A stretch of DNA of 64,000 bases from Alkalihalobacillus sp. TS-13 (GTDB lineage: Bacteria > Bacillota > Bacilli > Bacillales > Fictibacillaceae): assembly GCF_019720915.1 (NCBI RefSeq), contig NZ_JAHKSI010000001.1, forward strand, positions 930,001 through 994,000, written 5' to 3'. Every line of letters starts with the position of its first letter. Within the stretch, counting starts at the first letter, position 1. A model generated the notes under the pieces. That model was not told where the DNA came from. It was given only the letters and a program-made list of their open reading frames with translations, and did not search any database. Positions 35,040-44,345 of the stretch are shown here, one piece after another. Made by a program: the position numbers and the translations under genes.

Positions 35040-35224
35040 TAATCGTTTAACTTGAGGAAGTTCAAAAAGACCGGTCAAAATAGCTGGAGTTTCTTCGTTA
35101 CTCGATCTCTCCGGTCCTCGAGACAATCGTGCCTTGGGCTCACAGGATCTGTGTAAGTTCAATGTTGTAAGAGGACGTTCTGTACTTAGATGTCGGCTCT
35201 TTTGATCCTCCTTTTTGAACACGC
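35040..35224. repeat. ~167-bp element with terminal inverted repeats inside the peptide-transport operon
   Basis: GTTCAAAAAGACCGGTCAAAA at 35057-35077 is the imperfect inverted complement of the segment ending TTTTTGAACACGC at about 35198-35224, and the sequence between has no credible gene. The structure is MITE-like, and I recall related GTTCAAAAAG elements in Bacillaceae intergenic regions. It separates binding protein from permease and could act as a processing or attenuation site for differential expression. Confidence 0.6.
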
Positions 35225-35244
35225 ATTTAAAGGGGGAATAATTA

Positions 35245-36156
35245 ATGAAATACTTCCTAAACCGTACTGCTCAAGTAATACCTGTATTATTAATCGTTTC
35301 ATTTATTTTATTTTTTCTAGTGCATATATCTGGTGATCCAGTTGATATCATGCTTTCAGAAAATGCGACGGAAGAGGATAGGGAGACCTTACGTCAATCA
35401 CTAGGTTTAGACAAACCATTTATCATTCAATATTTTATTTTCCTCACAAATATGATTACTGGCGATTTTGGTAAATCAATCATCTATGGGCAAGCTGCTT
35501 TACCTATAGTCTTAGAAAGAATACCAGCAACGTTCGAATTAATGCTTGCCTCTATTATTCTATCGACTACAATTGCAATTCCATTGGGTGTTTTATCTGC
35601 AGTGAAAAGAAATTCTCCTATTGATTTATTAATCAGCGGAATATCTATATTAGGCAAGGCTATGCCAAACTTTTGGGTCGGTTTGATGCTCATATTGTTA
35701 TTTTCAGTAAATCTGAAGATATTTCCTGTCTCTGGAACGGGATCTGTTTTCCATCTTGTATTGCCTGCTATCACAATAGGGTCTGCTATGGCAGCTCAAA
35801 TGACGCGACTTTTACGGTCCAATATGCTTGATGTATTAAATCAGGATTATATCAGAACTGCGAAAAGCAAAGGAGTAAAGAGATCATCAATTATATATAT
35901 ACATGCTTTAAGAAATTCCTTATTGCCCATTATCACGGTCATTGCATTACAAATCTCTACATTAGTTGGAGGAGCGCTTATTACTGAAACCATTTTTTCG
36001 TGGCCAGGGTTAGGTCAATTGACAATTGAAGCGATAAACGCTAGGGATATGGCAGTAGTACAAGCATGTGTTATCACAATCGCAGTTTTTGTAATTATTG
36101 TAAACCTGATTGCTGACCTCATTTATCGCTTTGTGGACCCTAGAATCAGATATTAG
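35245..36156 (+). CDS. Peptide ABC transporter permease, DppB/OppB type
   Basis: A 303-residue inner permease with six helices. It begins MKYFLNRTAQVIPVLLIVSF and contains the DppB-type LGLDKPFIIQYFIFLTNMITGDFGKSI block and the ATPase-contact EAA loop RTAKSKGVKRSSIIYIHALRNSLLPII. It pairs with the DppC-type permease 15 bp downstream. AAAGGGGGA is the RBS. It is complete, despite the repeat element just upstream. Confidence 0.92.
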   Translation: MKYFLNRTAQVIPVLLIVSFILFFLVHISGDPVDIMLSENATEEDRETLRQSLGLDKPFIIQYFIFLTNMITGDFGKSIIYGQAALPIVLERIPATFELMLASIILSTTIAIPLGVLSAVKRNSPIDLLISGISILGKAMPNFWVGLMLILLFSVNLKIFPVSGTGSVFHLVLPAITIGSAMAAQMTRLLRSNMLDVLNQDYIRTAKSKGVKRSSIIYIHALRNSLLPIITVIALQISTLVGGALITETIFSWPGLGQLTIEAINARDMAVVQACVITIAVFVIIVNLIADLIYRFVDPRIRY

Positions 36157-36171
36157 TGGAAGGATGAAAAT

Positions 36172-37089
36172 ATGGAAATACAAAAAGAAACCAGCACAGC
36201 TCCACTAACAGAACCCTCAAAAAAGAATAGCTCAACAAAGTATTCCATAATCAAGTGGATCAGACCCTTATTGAAAAGCAAAACCGGTATGTTAGGAATT
36301 AGTATAGTCGCGATTGTTTGTTTTACAGCTGTTTTTGCTCCCCTTCTTACCCCTTACAAGCCGGAAACGGTTGATTTTTCAGCAATCTCCACTCCGCCTT
36401 TTTGGATGGACGGGGGAAGCTTCAACCATATACTTGGGACAGACAATTTAGGTCGTGATTTGTTAAGCAGGATCATTTATGGAGCGCAGATTTCACTCTT
36501 AGTCGGAATAAGCTCAGTTGGTGTGGCCGGGGTGATCGGTGTCATCATTGGGCTGATATCTGGATATTATGGCGGTTTAGTAGACACCTTGCTAATGAGA
36601 TTTGTTGACGCAAATATAGCAATTCCTTCGATTTTATTAGCATTAGTCGTTTTAGGTTTTATGTCTCCTACCATAACCACACTAATTATTGTGATTGGTG
36701 TATCAAGTTGGATTGGATACGCAAGGGTCGTACGAAGTGAGGTACTAAGTCTGAAAGAACGAGAATATGTTAAGGCTGCTAAATCAATCGGCGTTCGTAA
36801 TGGTACGATAATGCGTAGGCACTTGCTGCCTAATGTATCATCTTCGGTTATCGTCATTGCCACAACAAGCGTAGCGACGACCATCATCACTGAGGCATCT
36901 CTCAGCTTTTTAGGGTTAGGTCCCAAAGCTGTCACCTGGGGAAAAATATTAAGTGACGGACGAGACTATCTTTCAACAAGCTGGTGGATTGCCACATTTC
37001 CAGGTATCGCCATAACAATCACTGTACTCGGTATTATTTTCTTAGGAGATTATTTACGGGATATACTCGATCCACGTATACAAGAATAG
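36172..37089 (+). CDS. Peptide ABC transporter permease, DppC/OppC type
   Basis: A 305-residue permease. A polar N-terminus (about 40 residues) leads to the first helix GMLGISIVAIVCFTAVFAPLL. GTDNLGRDLLSRIIYGAQISLLVG is typical of DppC/OppC. The EAA loop is VKAAKSIGVRNGTIMRRHLLPN and the end is GDYLRDILDPR. It forms the membrane channel with the DppB-type partner. Spacing to neighbours is 15 and 16 bp. Confidence 0.92.
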   Translation: MEIQKETSTAPLTEPSKKNSSTKYSIIKWIRPLLKSKTGMLGISIVAIVCFTAVFAPLLTPYKPETVDFSAISTPPFWMDGGSFNHILGTDNLGRDLLSRIIYGAQISLLVGISSVGVAGVIGVIIGLISGYYGGLVDTLLMRFVDANIAIPSILLALVVLGFMSPTITTLIIVIGVSSWIGYARVVRSEVLSLKEREYVKAAKSIGVRNGTIMRRHLLPNVSSSVIVIATTSVATTIITEASLSFLGLGPKAVTWGKILSDGRDYLSTSWWIATFPGIAITITVLGIIFLGDYLRDILDPRIQE

Positions 37090-37105
37090 TTACTAGGAGG
37101 ACAAC

Positions 37106-38101
37106 ATGGATAAAATGGAAAACCTTCTGCAAGTCAAAGAGTTGAAAACACATTTTATGACCATGAATGGCGTTGTGCCATCTGTAAATGGAGTCACTTT
37201 TAATATAAAAAAAGGGGAAAAAGTTGCACTTGTGGGCGAATCTGGATCAGGAAAAAGCGTCACATCCCTTTCAATAATGGGTCTCATTGAGGAACCAGGG
37301 AAGATAGTGGATGGGAGCATTATTTTCGATGAAAGAAGTTTATTAGACTTACGTGAAAAAGAAATGGAGAAAATTCGTGGGAATGATATAGCAATGATAT
37401 TCCAAGAGCCTCTAACTTCTTTAAATCCCTTATTCCCTGTAGGTAAACAGATTCGTGAAAGTCTTCTTCTTCATCAAAAAATATCAAAGAAAGAAGCTAA
37501 GCAGAGAGCAATCGAACTCTTGAAAAAAGTTGGTATTCCCATGCCGGAACAGGTGTATTCGTCTTATCCCCATTCATTAAGCGGGGGTATGAGGCAAAGA
37601 GTCATGATCGCGATTGCATTATCTTGTGAACCTAAATTAATTATTGCGGACGAACCGACAACTGCGTTAGACGTTACGATTCAAGCTCAAATTTTAGAAA
37701 TATTGAACGAGCTTTCTGAACTCGAAAATACAGCACTCTTAATCATCACCCATGATTTAGGAGTGGTTGCTGAAATAGCCGATCGAGTAATGGTGATGTA
37801 CTGTGGTCAAATAGTAGAGGAAGCAGATGTTTTTTCAATCTTTGATTCACCGTTACATCCATATACCAAAGCATTATTAAAAAGCACTCCGCGTCTAAAT
37901 GGACAAGAAACGCTAGCAACTATTGAAGGCAGGGTACCAAACCCTCTCCATATGCCAAAGGGATGTACATTTCATACGAGATGTCCCTATGCGATCGAAA
38001 AATGCTCATCGAATGTCCCAGCAAATCAAGAATTCCGACCAAATCATCATGTGCGTTGTTGGTTAGCTGATGAGGAAGAAGGTGGGATCAAAATTGGTTG
38101 A
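37106..38101 (+). CDS. Peptide ABC transporter ATPase, DppD/OppD type
   Basis: A 331-residue ATPase with Walker A GESGSGKSVTS, Q-loop FQEPLTSLNPLFPVG, signature LSGGMRQRV, Walker B LIIADEPTTALDVT and switch His in ITHDLG. The C-terminal oligopeptide-transporter extension has the four-cysteine HTRCPYAIEKCS pattern. AGGAGG precedes the ATG. Its last codons overlap the start region of the second ATPase gene, a usual arrangement for coupled translation. Confidence 0.93.
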   Translation: MDKMENLLQVKELKTHFMTMNGVVPSVNGVTFNIKKGEKVALVGESGSGKSVTSLSIMGLIEEPGKIVDGSIIFDERSLLDLREKEMEKIRGNDIAMIFQEPLTSLNPLFPVGKQIRESLLLHQKISKKEAKQRAIELLKKVGIPMPEQVYSSYPHSLSGGMRQRVMIAIALSCEPKLIIADEPTTALDVTIQAQILEILNELSELENTALLIITHDLGVVAEIADRVMVMYCGQIVEEADVFSIFDSPLHPYTKALLKSTPRLNGQETLATIEGRVPNPLHMPKGCTFHTRCPYAIEKCSSNVPANQEFRPNHHVRCWLADEEEGGIKIG

Positions 38102-39083
38102 CAATAATGAATATATTCTTGAAATAAAAGGTTTGAAAAAATACTATAAGGTACCAAACTCCACAACAAAAGCTTACTTAAAAGCTGTAGATGGGATCGA
38201 CCTTAAGGTTCGTACCGGAGAAACCTTGGGAATTGTAGGGGAATCGGGGTGTGGTAAATCTACTCTTGGAAATCTCATCGTTAAATTAATAGAGCCGACA
38301 CAGGGAGAGATAATTTCGAGCGGTATTAATCTGAATGACTTAAAACCTAAACAGCTCAGAAATAAACGTAGGGAAATGCAAATCATTTTCCAAGACCCGT
38401 ACTCTTCGTTAAACCCTAGAATGAGGATATTTGACATTATAGCTGAACCATTGGTAACTCATAAACTCGCACGCGGATCAGCATTAAAAGAGCGAGTTAT
38501 TGAACTTATGGAAGTAGTAGGTTTAGACGCTGATTATCTTACTCGATATCCCCATGAATTCAGTGGGGGACAAAGGCAACGCATAGGTATTGCAAGAGCT
38601 CTGGCGTTGAATCCAAAAGTTATTGTTTGTGACGAACCAGTTTCTGCATTAGATGTATCCATTCAAGCACAAATTTTGAATCTATTGATCAAATTGCAAA
38701 AGCAATTTGATTTAACACTTATCTTTATTGCGCATGGAATACAAGCAGTAAACTATATCAGCGATCAAATTGCTGTGATGTATCTTGGGAGGATCGTAGA
38801 GATAGCTGGTAAGGAACAAATCATGAATCACCCAAAGCACCCCTACACAGAACTTTTACTTTCATCCGTTCCGATATCCCATCCAAAATATCGTAACGAG
38901 AAAGTGAAAACTGTAATAAATAGAGAAAGTCCCAGCCCGGTGAACCTGCCAAGTGGATGTCGTTTCCATACTCGTTGCCCTTATGCTGATGAAAAATGTA
39001 AAAAAGAAGATCCAAACTTAGTAGAAACGAATGATGGACATTTTGTGGCCTGCCATTATCCAATTATTAAGGAGAATAGATAA
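38094..39083 (+). CDS. Peptide ABC transporter ATPase, DppF/OppF type
   Basis: A 329-residue ATPase with Walker A GESGCGKSTLG, Q-loop FQDPYSSLNPRM, signature FSGGQRQRIGIARAL, Walker B VIVCDEPVSALDVS and the C-terminal RFHTRCPYADEKCKKE extension. The switch motif reads FIAHGIQAV where most family members have FVSHDL, so the usual Asp after His is Gly. The start is taken as TTG 38094, preceded by AAGGTGG at the right distance; a longer frame from ATG 38070 is also open. It overlaps the previous gene by 8 nt. Confidence 0.9.
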   Translation: MVDNNEYILEIKGLKKYYKVPNSTTKAYLKAVDGIDLKVRTGETLGIVGESGCGKSTLGNLIVKLIEPTQGEIISSGINLNDLKPKQLRNKRREMQIIFQDPYSSLNPRMRIFDIIAEPLVTHKLARGSALKERVIELMEVVGLDADYLTRYPHEFSGGQRQRIGIARALALNPKVIVCDEPVSALDVSIQAQILNLLIKLQKQFDLTLIFIAHGIQAVNYISDQIAVMYLGRIVEIAGKEQIMNHPKHPYTELLLSSVPISHPKYRNEKVKTVINRESPSPVNLPSGCRFHTRCPYADEKCKKEDPNLVETNDGHFVACHYPIIKENR

Positions 39084-39086
39084 TAA

Positions 39087-39761
39087 ATGCAACAAACTAA
39101 TCATTTAGAAACGCTCATTCATCTGTATGAAGGTCCATTTCTTTTAAATAATAAGAAAGGAAACATCTCCTCAAAGGTTCCTTTTGATATTAAAAAGGGC
39201 AGTGTTCCAATTCTTCTTTCAATGCCGCATTCGGTTGTTCATTTAAGAAATCATAAACTAAAAGAAGCCGATGATTATACCGGATCAATAGGTTTGATCG
39301 TACAGAGTTTAACGAATTGCTATTCCCTCTATTCCACAAGATTGTCAGAAGAAGATCCTAACTATGTAAAAGATGGATTGTACAAAAAGGAATTAGTACA
39401 ACTAATTAAAAGGCACAATATAGCCGCAGTAATTGATATTCACGGTGCTTCATTAAAACGTGAATTTGACATCGATTTAGGGACGCTCCATGGTAAGTCT
39501 ATTAAACATGCTTATGTAGAAAACATCAGAGAGATTTTTAATAGGAATAACATTAAGGATGTTAGAGAAAATGACACTTTCCCTGCAACACACACGGGGA
39601 CAATTACGTCATATGTTTATACCTATACTGGTATTCCGTGTATTCAAATTGAAATAAACGGGAAATACCGAAACCCACTTGCTGATATGGAAAACATTCG
39701 TTCTATTATTCATTCACTAGTTGATATTGTAGACTATCTGTCAGTGGAGATAGTGGTATGA
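39087..39761 (+). CDS. N-formylglutamate amidohydrolase-like protein
   Basis: A 224-residue protein with the HutG/N-formylglutamate amidohydrolase pattern: a metal-binding SMPHSVVHLRN, AAVIDIHGASLKREFDIDLGT and TGIPCIQIEINGKYRNP, all with conserved His, Asp and Glu. It would cleave an N-acyl acidic amino acid in the cytoplasm. It starts directly after the ATPase gene and overlaps the GGT gene by 4 nt (ATGA), so the two are translationally coupled. That coupling points to a glutamyl-type substrate. Confidence 0.75.
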   Translation: MQQTNHLETLIHLYEGPFLLNNKKGNISSKVPFDIKKGSVPILLSMPHSVVHLRNHKLKEADDYTGSIGLIVQSLTNCYSLYSTRLSEEDPNYVKDGLYKKELVQLIKRHNIAAVIDIHGASLKREFDIDLGTLHGKSIKHAYVENIREIFNRNNIKDVRENDTFPATHTGTITSYVYTYTGIPCIQIEINGKYRNPLADMENIRSIIHSLVDIVDYLSVEIVV

Positions 39762-41260
39762 ATAGCCAATATGGGGTAAGTGCGGCACATCCGCTTGCCG
39801 TAGACTCTGGAATGGCTGTTCTTGAAAAAGGCGGGAATGCTGTTGATGCTGCGATAGCTGTTTCTTTTGTTTTAGCTGTTGTAGAGCCTTATGCCTCGGG
39901 AATAGGTGGAGGCGGTACCATGCTCATTTGTCCTCATGATTCCAATAAGCCAATTTCTTTTGATTATCGTGAAATGGCACCTTTATCTGGGTGGATGGCA
40001 CCAGAGAAAATTGGTGTTCCTGGTTTTGTGAAGGGAATGGAAAAAATATTCCAAGAATATGGTACGCTGGATTGGTCATACTTATTATCTTTTGCTGTAG
40101 ATTATGCTGAGCAGGGATTTCCGGTATCTCCACAGTTATATCAACAATTGAACCAGGCCGTACATTTACCAATTGATAAATTAGACCATTTTTACTTTAT
40201 GAGAAAACCAGTTTCAATAGGTAAACGAGTTGTTCAAGTTGAGCTATCAAAAACGTTAAAAAAAATTCAAGAACAGGGTTCTAAAGCTTTTTATACAGGA
40301 GAAATTGCACAGAAGATATGTGACTTGGCATGTGGTATCGAATTAGGAGATTTACAAAAATATACTGTAATTAAAAGAGATGCAGTTTACGGTAATTTTG
40401 CCGATTACAAAGTATGGTCTTCTCCACCCCCACTATCAGGGATCATGCTTATTCACACGTTAAAGGTAGCAGAGTCTTTATATATCAGCAAATATAATGA
40501 TGATGATATAGAATTTATTGATGTTTTGGGTAAAATTATAAACCATTGTGACATCGAACGGAAAAAATACTTAGGTGATCCAGCATTTATTAAAATTTCC
40601 CAAGATGATCTGTTAAGTGAGAAATACATCCAACAATTAATGGATAAAATTAATAGTTTAAACCTAAACAAAAAAATGAGTTTATGCCAAGACCATAACA
40701 ATACCACCCATTTCAGTTTAGTAGATAAAGAGGGAACTATGGTCTCAACAACTAATACAATCAGTGAATATTTTGGTTCGGGCTTATACATTGATGGTTT
40801 CTTTCTTAATAATCAGCTTCGAAATTTTAGCGATGAGCCTAATTCCCCTAATGGACCGTTTCCTGGTAAGAGGCCGATCAGTACAATTTCCCCTACGATT
40901 TTAACTAAAGACGATAATCCAGTATTAGCGATTGGCGCATCTGGTGGCGGGAGAATCCCTACAATGCTCACAAAAATCATAATCCGAATAATCGAAAACA
41001 ACCAAAATATACAAGATGCTGTTTCAGCTCCTCGCTTTTTTGTTGATAACAATACCATTTATTTAGAAGAACCTATTACTCCCGCAAAAGAAGAAGAATT
41101 GAAAAATAAAGGATACCAAGTCAAAGTCTATCAAAATCATATGTATTATGCAGGAGTCCATGCCATCTTAAGGGATTTTCAAGGGAATTTATCCGGTGCG
41201 GCAGATCCAAGACGTGGCGGTAAAGTAGAAGTTAATAATATACATCAAAGTAATTCATGA
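39758..41260 (+). CDS. Gamma-glutamyltransferase family protein, cytoplasmic type
   Basis: A 500-residue Ntn hydrolase of the GGT family. The N-terminal part has GVSAAHPLAVDSGMAVLEKGGNAVDAAIA and GIGGGGTMLI. The autoprocessing nucleophile is expected at Thr316 in NNTTHFSLVDKEGTMVS. There is no signal peptide, unlike secreted B. subtilis Ggt, so it should act inside the cell on imported gamma-glutamyl compounds. It is slightly shorter than classical GGTs. Other possible activities of the family include glutaryl-cephalosporin acylase. It is the last gene of the coupled transport operon. Confidence 0.87.
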   Translation: MNSQYGVSAAHPLAVDSGMAVLEKGGNAVDAAIAVSFVLAVVEPYASGIGGGGTMLICPHDSNKPISFDYREMAPLSGWMAPEKIGVPGFVKGMEKIFQEYGTLDWSYLLSFAVDYAEQGFPVSPQLYQQLNQAVHLPIDKLDHFYFMRKPVSIGKRVVQVELSKTLKKIQEQGSKAFYTGEIAQKICDLACGIELGDLQKYTVIKRDAVYGNFADYKVWSSPPPLSGIMLIHTLKVAESLYISKYNDDDIEFIDVLGKIINHCDIERKKYLGDPAFIKISQDDLLSEKYIQQLMDKINSLNLNKKMSLCQDHNNTTHFSLVDKEGTMVSTTNTISEYFGSGLYIDGFFLNNQLRNFSDEPNSPNGPFPGKRPISTISPTILTKDDNPVLAIGASGGGRIPTMLTKIIIRIIENNQNIQDAVSAPRFFVDNNTIYLEEPITPAKEEELKNKGYQVKVYQNHMYYAGVHAILRDFQGNLSGAADPRRGGKVEVNNIHQSNS

Positions 41261-41323
41261 AATATTTGGAATCCTTTTTAATCATGTATAGGAAAGTATT
41301 CATAACGAAGGAGGAAACGTGTA

Positions 41324-43756
41324 ATGAAGAGTAAAATGATATTCCGTTTACTAGGAATTACCCTTATATGCATTTCTTTTTCGCTATCAGGATTATCCCA
41401 GTCTGTAGCATGGGCGTCCAGTTCGGCAATTGCTACCGGGGAATCAACAGTCGATGGTCGTCCAGTGGCATGGAAAAATCGAGATCATTGGTCAACAGCA
41501 GATGGTTGGAAGGTGTTTCCTTACTATTATCAAGCAGACGGCGATTCTTTCGGAGACGGGGATCGTTATACCTCCCTTCATAATTACATGGGTGTCACCG
41601 CCAAAGGATCATCCGGATTGGACGTGCATACTGGTAAGCAAATCCCTTGGGTTGGAACCAATGATAAAGGCTTGGGATTAGTTCAGGTTGCCGGTCACAC
41701 GTTAACCTCAAGTTTCGCGGAAGACAATGGATACCCCGTATCCCAGGATCTCGAAAATGGAATGAGTGGTGGTTTCTTGAATCACGTCATCCTTTCTCGA
41801 GCAGAGCATATTGATGAAGTAGAACAAATTTTAAGGGATACCAATGACGGTGGTGGATTTAATAGTAGTTATGCGAGGAACACTTCCACGATTATAAGTG
41901 TTTTTGATCGATGGGGAAATGCTGCTACATTTGAGATTGATGGAAATAGTTTTACCCGAGATAATGTGACAAAAGAATATGTTAAAGATAAGAATGGACA
42001 TTTTAGTACTTTACACACCGATGAAAAGGATCAAGGAAATCCTTCGGATGGGGCTTATAGCGGTTATGATTGGCGAAATAACTTTTCAAAGGTTGATTGG
42101 ATAAAGCCGAATGGTTTCCCTTATTTCGTAGATGACCAGACTACGGAAGTAGATTCCAATGGAGAGATTGTCAACAGCGGTTCGACTTCAGATGGTATTC
42201 ATGATTGGGAATATTCTTCTAGTGCTATTAAGCGTTATCCTAGAGCCGGGATTCGAATGGATGACCCGCATATAAAAGACTATCGTTATTTTATACACAA
42301 GGATGTTGGTTCTTACGCATTAGGGGATAAATACGATATTGAAACGTTATCAAAAAATATTGGCATTCTTCCCGGAGGTGAAAAACCAAACGGGTGGCAT
42401 TTAAACCGGTTCGTGTCAACTTTCGGTACAGTTATTGTAGGTTCAAAGCCCGGGGACCCTTATGAAGGGAAACTAACCACAATGTGGGTATCACTTGGTG
42501 AGCCTTCTGTCGGTTTGTTCGTACCTCTTTTTCCATACTCTGGTGAGGTACCATCAGAATTAACTACAATGTACTCAGCGATTAATGATAAAAGACATCA
42601 GGTCTATGATTATACAGACGATAACTCTTGTGGTTACAGCTGTGGACGAAATGTAGATCATTCTATTGATACACACGCGTTGACAGGTGAATATTACGGC
42701 GAGTCCGGGATCATGCAGTATACCTTTGATATCGATAACTGGGCTTTTGATCAATATGATCAATTCATAGCTGATCTTCGTGACGGTACGAGATCGTTGA
42801 CAGAATTAAAGCAAGATATGATTAATTGGCAGAAAAAGATAGCTCAACAAGCAAAGGAATACTATGTAAATGAGACAAGTATCTTTCCGGCTATTGAGGA
42901 TGCTTATGTCAATTCAAACAACCCTGATAGGAACTATGATGATTTTCTGAGTGTTCGACAGGATGATCGAATATCTTATTTGAAATTCAACTTGGAAGGA
43001 ATTACCGGAAAGCGAATTCAATCTGTAAAGCTTCGTCTCACTGAGAGTACAAATGGAATGGCTGGAGACACGAACTTACAAGTATCAAAAACGATAGATC
43101 CATGGGATGAAACAACCGTCACCTGGAATACAAAACCTTCAACTGATGGTATGGTATATGGAACCTATAAAGGTGGACAGCTTAATGAAAATGAGGTTAT
43201 CGATATCCCACTAGATCCGTCCTTCATCGAAGGAGACGGTATATATGAGATTGCACTAACCGGTACTTCAGGTTCAGTAGACGATGAGTTCTCAATGAGA
43301 GATACATTGGATGGCGCAAAGATTATTGTCGACTTCGGTGATTTAAATGACATTATATTGGATAACAAAGATGCAACACTATCATCAGAGTGGCTGACTT
43401 CAACAACAGAACCGGATTATTATGGACACAACTATTTGTACCGTTCCACAAATGGGACAGAGAAGAAAGTAGTCTGGACTCCGTACATTACGAATCCGGG
43501 TAACTATGAAATTTATTATTGGCTTCCAGATGGCACAACTAATCGAGCACCTGACGCACCATTTACGATTAATTATTCAGGAGGATCCGTCACTATTAAT
43601 GTGGACCAAACTGTTTCTGGAGGGGAATGGGTCCAGTTAGGAACAGGCGTTTACCCATTTGATTCGGGTATGCACGGAAGTTTGGAGCTTAGCAGCACAG
43701 CCAGTAATGGTAATTATGTAATAGCTGATGCAGTCCGTTTTGTAAAAGTTCCCTAA
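41324..43756 (+). CDS. Large secreted protein: putative Ntn-type amidase domain plus DNRLRE-like and golvesin-like domains
   Basis: An 810-residue exported protein. The signal peptide (residues 1-31) ends SVAWA before Ser32. The next about 450 residues start SSSAIATGESTVDGRPVAWK and resemble C45/linear-amide Ntn hydrolases (GLGLVQVAGHTLTSS, RAEHIDEVEQIL, IISVFDRWGNAATFEIDG), but with Ser in place of the usual N-terminal Cys. Residues about 515-675 form a DNRLRE/CBM96-like beta domain (EDAYVNSNNPDRNYDDFLSV, SYLKFNLEGI). Residues about 683-810 resemble the golvesin C-terminal-like domain of xanthan lyases (YYGHNYLYRS, GNYEIYYWLPDG, YVIADAVRF). It lies 63 bp after the GGT gene with GGAGG as RBS, and probably releases substrate for the importer. 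Confidence 0.7.
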   Translation: MKSKMIFRLLGITLICISFSLSGLSQSVAWASSSAIATGESTVDGRPVAWKNRDHWSTADGWKVFPYYYQADGDSFGDGDRYTSLHNYMGVTAKGSSGLDVHTGKQIPWVGTNDKGLGLVQVAGHTLTSSFAEDNGYPVSQDLENGMSGGFLNHVILSRAEHIDEVEQILRDTNDGGGFNSSYARNTSTIISVFDRWGNAATFEIDGNSFTRDNVTKEYVKDKNGHFSTLHTDEKDQGNPSDGAYSGYDWRNNFSKVDWIKPNGFPYFVDDQTTEVDSNGEIVNSGSTSDGIHDWEYSSSAIKRYPRAGIRMDDPHIKDYRYFIHKDVGSYALGDKYDIETLSKNIGILPGGEKPNGWHLNRFVSTFGTVIVGSKPGDPYEGKLTTMWVSLGEPSVGLFVPLFPYSGEVPSELTTMYSAINDKRHQVYDYTDDNSCGYSCGRNVDHSIDTHALTGEYYGESGIMQYTFDIDNWAFDQYDQFIADLRDGTRSLTELKQDMINWQKKIAQQAKEYYVNETSIFPAIEDAYVNSNNPDRNYDDFLSVRQDDRISYLKFNLEGITGKRIQSVKLRLTESTNGMAGDTNLQVSKTIDPWDETTVTWNTKPSTDGMVYGTYKGGQLNENEVIDIPLDPSFIEGDGIYEIALTGTSGSVDDEFSMRDTLDGAKIIVDFGDLNDIILDNKDATLSSEWLTSTTEPDYYGHNYLYRSTNGTEKKVVWTPYITNPGNYEIYYWLPDGTTNRAPDAPFTINYSGGSVTINVDQTVSGGEWVQLGTGVYPFDSGMHGSLELSSTASNGNYVIADAVRFVKVP

Positions 43757-44027
43757 TTTTTCTTAATTCTTATAGAATCCTGTCTTTTATGTTGTGGGTT
43801 CTACGAAGCTTGTTTTGAGGCTATGATTTCCCGTTCGATTTCTTCTATTTGTTCCTCACGTTTGGTTTCTAACTAAGGGAAACTATTAAAATACAAATTT
43901 TAATGGATTTAGGTTAGTAAATTATTAAATATAGATAATACACAAAACTCTATTAAAGATCGGGGGGCGGTGAATCCCATTAGGGATATTCTACCGCCAC
44001 TTACTTTCTCTATAATTTACCTTCCTT
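43757..44027. other. Gap with a hairpin and a coding remnant
   Basis: The minus strand at 43805-43880 carries a short helical frame (LETKREEQIEEIEREIIASK) ending in a stop, probably a gene tail. GGCGGTGAAT...ATTCTACCGCC at 43966-43999 forms a hairpin without a T run. No intact gene is seen. Confidence 0.35.
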
Positions 44028-44340
44028 GAAGTATTCTTTGTCACGTGTCTGACTACGAAAAACAGAGTTGTTGGCGTTCATCGTTGTCATGTAGGATTAA
44101 TCAATGCCAACATTGTTCAATCCCAGGGAAGTATTCAAAAGTGCAATCCTGAATAACAGTGCAGCTATCATCCTTTGTCACCAGCATCCCTCTCAAGATA
44201 CAAATCCATCCTGAGAAGATATCGAGGTGACAAAACGGTTTGTCGAGACTGGACAAATGATGGGAATTGAGGTTCTGAACCATCTGATTGTCAATGCAAA
44301 GGCTGGGTTTACCAGCTTAAAAGAAAAAGGTTATGTATGA
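44028..44340 (+). pseudogene. radC-like (JAB/MPN) gene fragment, left copy of a direct repeat
   Basis: Frames read [17 protein letters not shown]-like, [16 protein letters not shown], a stop codon (TGA) at the position before EDIEVT, and GQMMGIEVL..HLIVNA, ending KEKGYV. These are the HxHP...ED metal-site region and tail of RadC-family JAB proteins. The 5' third is missing, a 1-nt insertion shifts the frame near 44120, and the TGA interrupts it. About 96% of positions match 56227-56538, by hand alignment. Confidence 0.8.
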
Positions 44341-44345
44341 TTTTT

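Noticed and set aside
35031-35222. Minus-strand frame of 63 codons between peptide-transport genes
   Set aside because: It lies entirely in the inverted-repeat element and reads like translated repeat DNA.
36567-36935. Minus-strand frame of 122 codons within the DppC-type gene
   Set aside because: Shadow of a gene with clear transporter motifs; biased residue content.
44101-44283. Minus-strand frame that recurs nearly identically at 56296-56481
   Set aside because: The recurrence made it look like a repeated gene, but it is the antisense of the two radC-like pseudogene copies.
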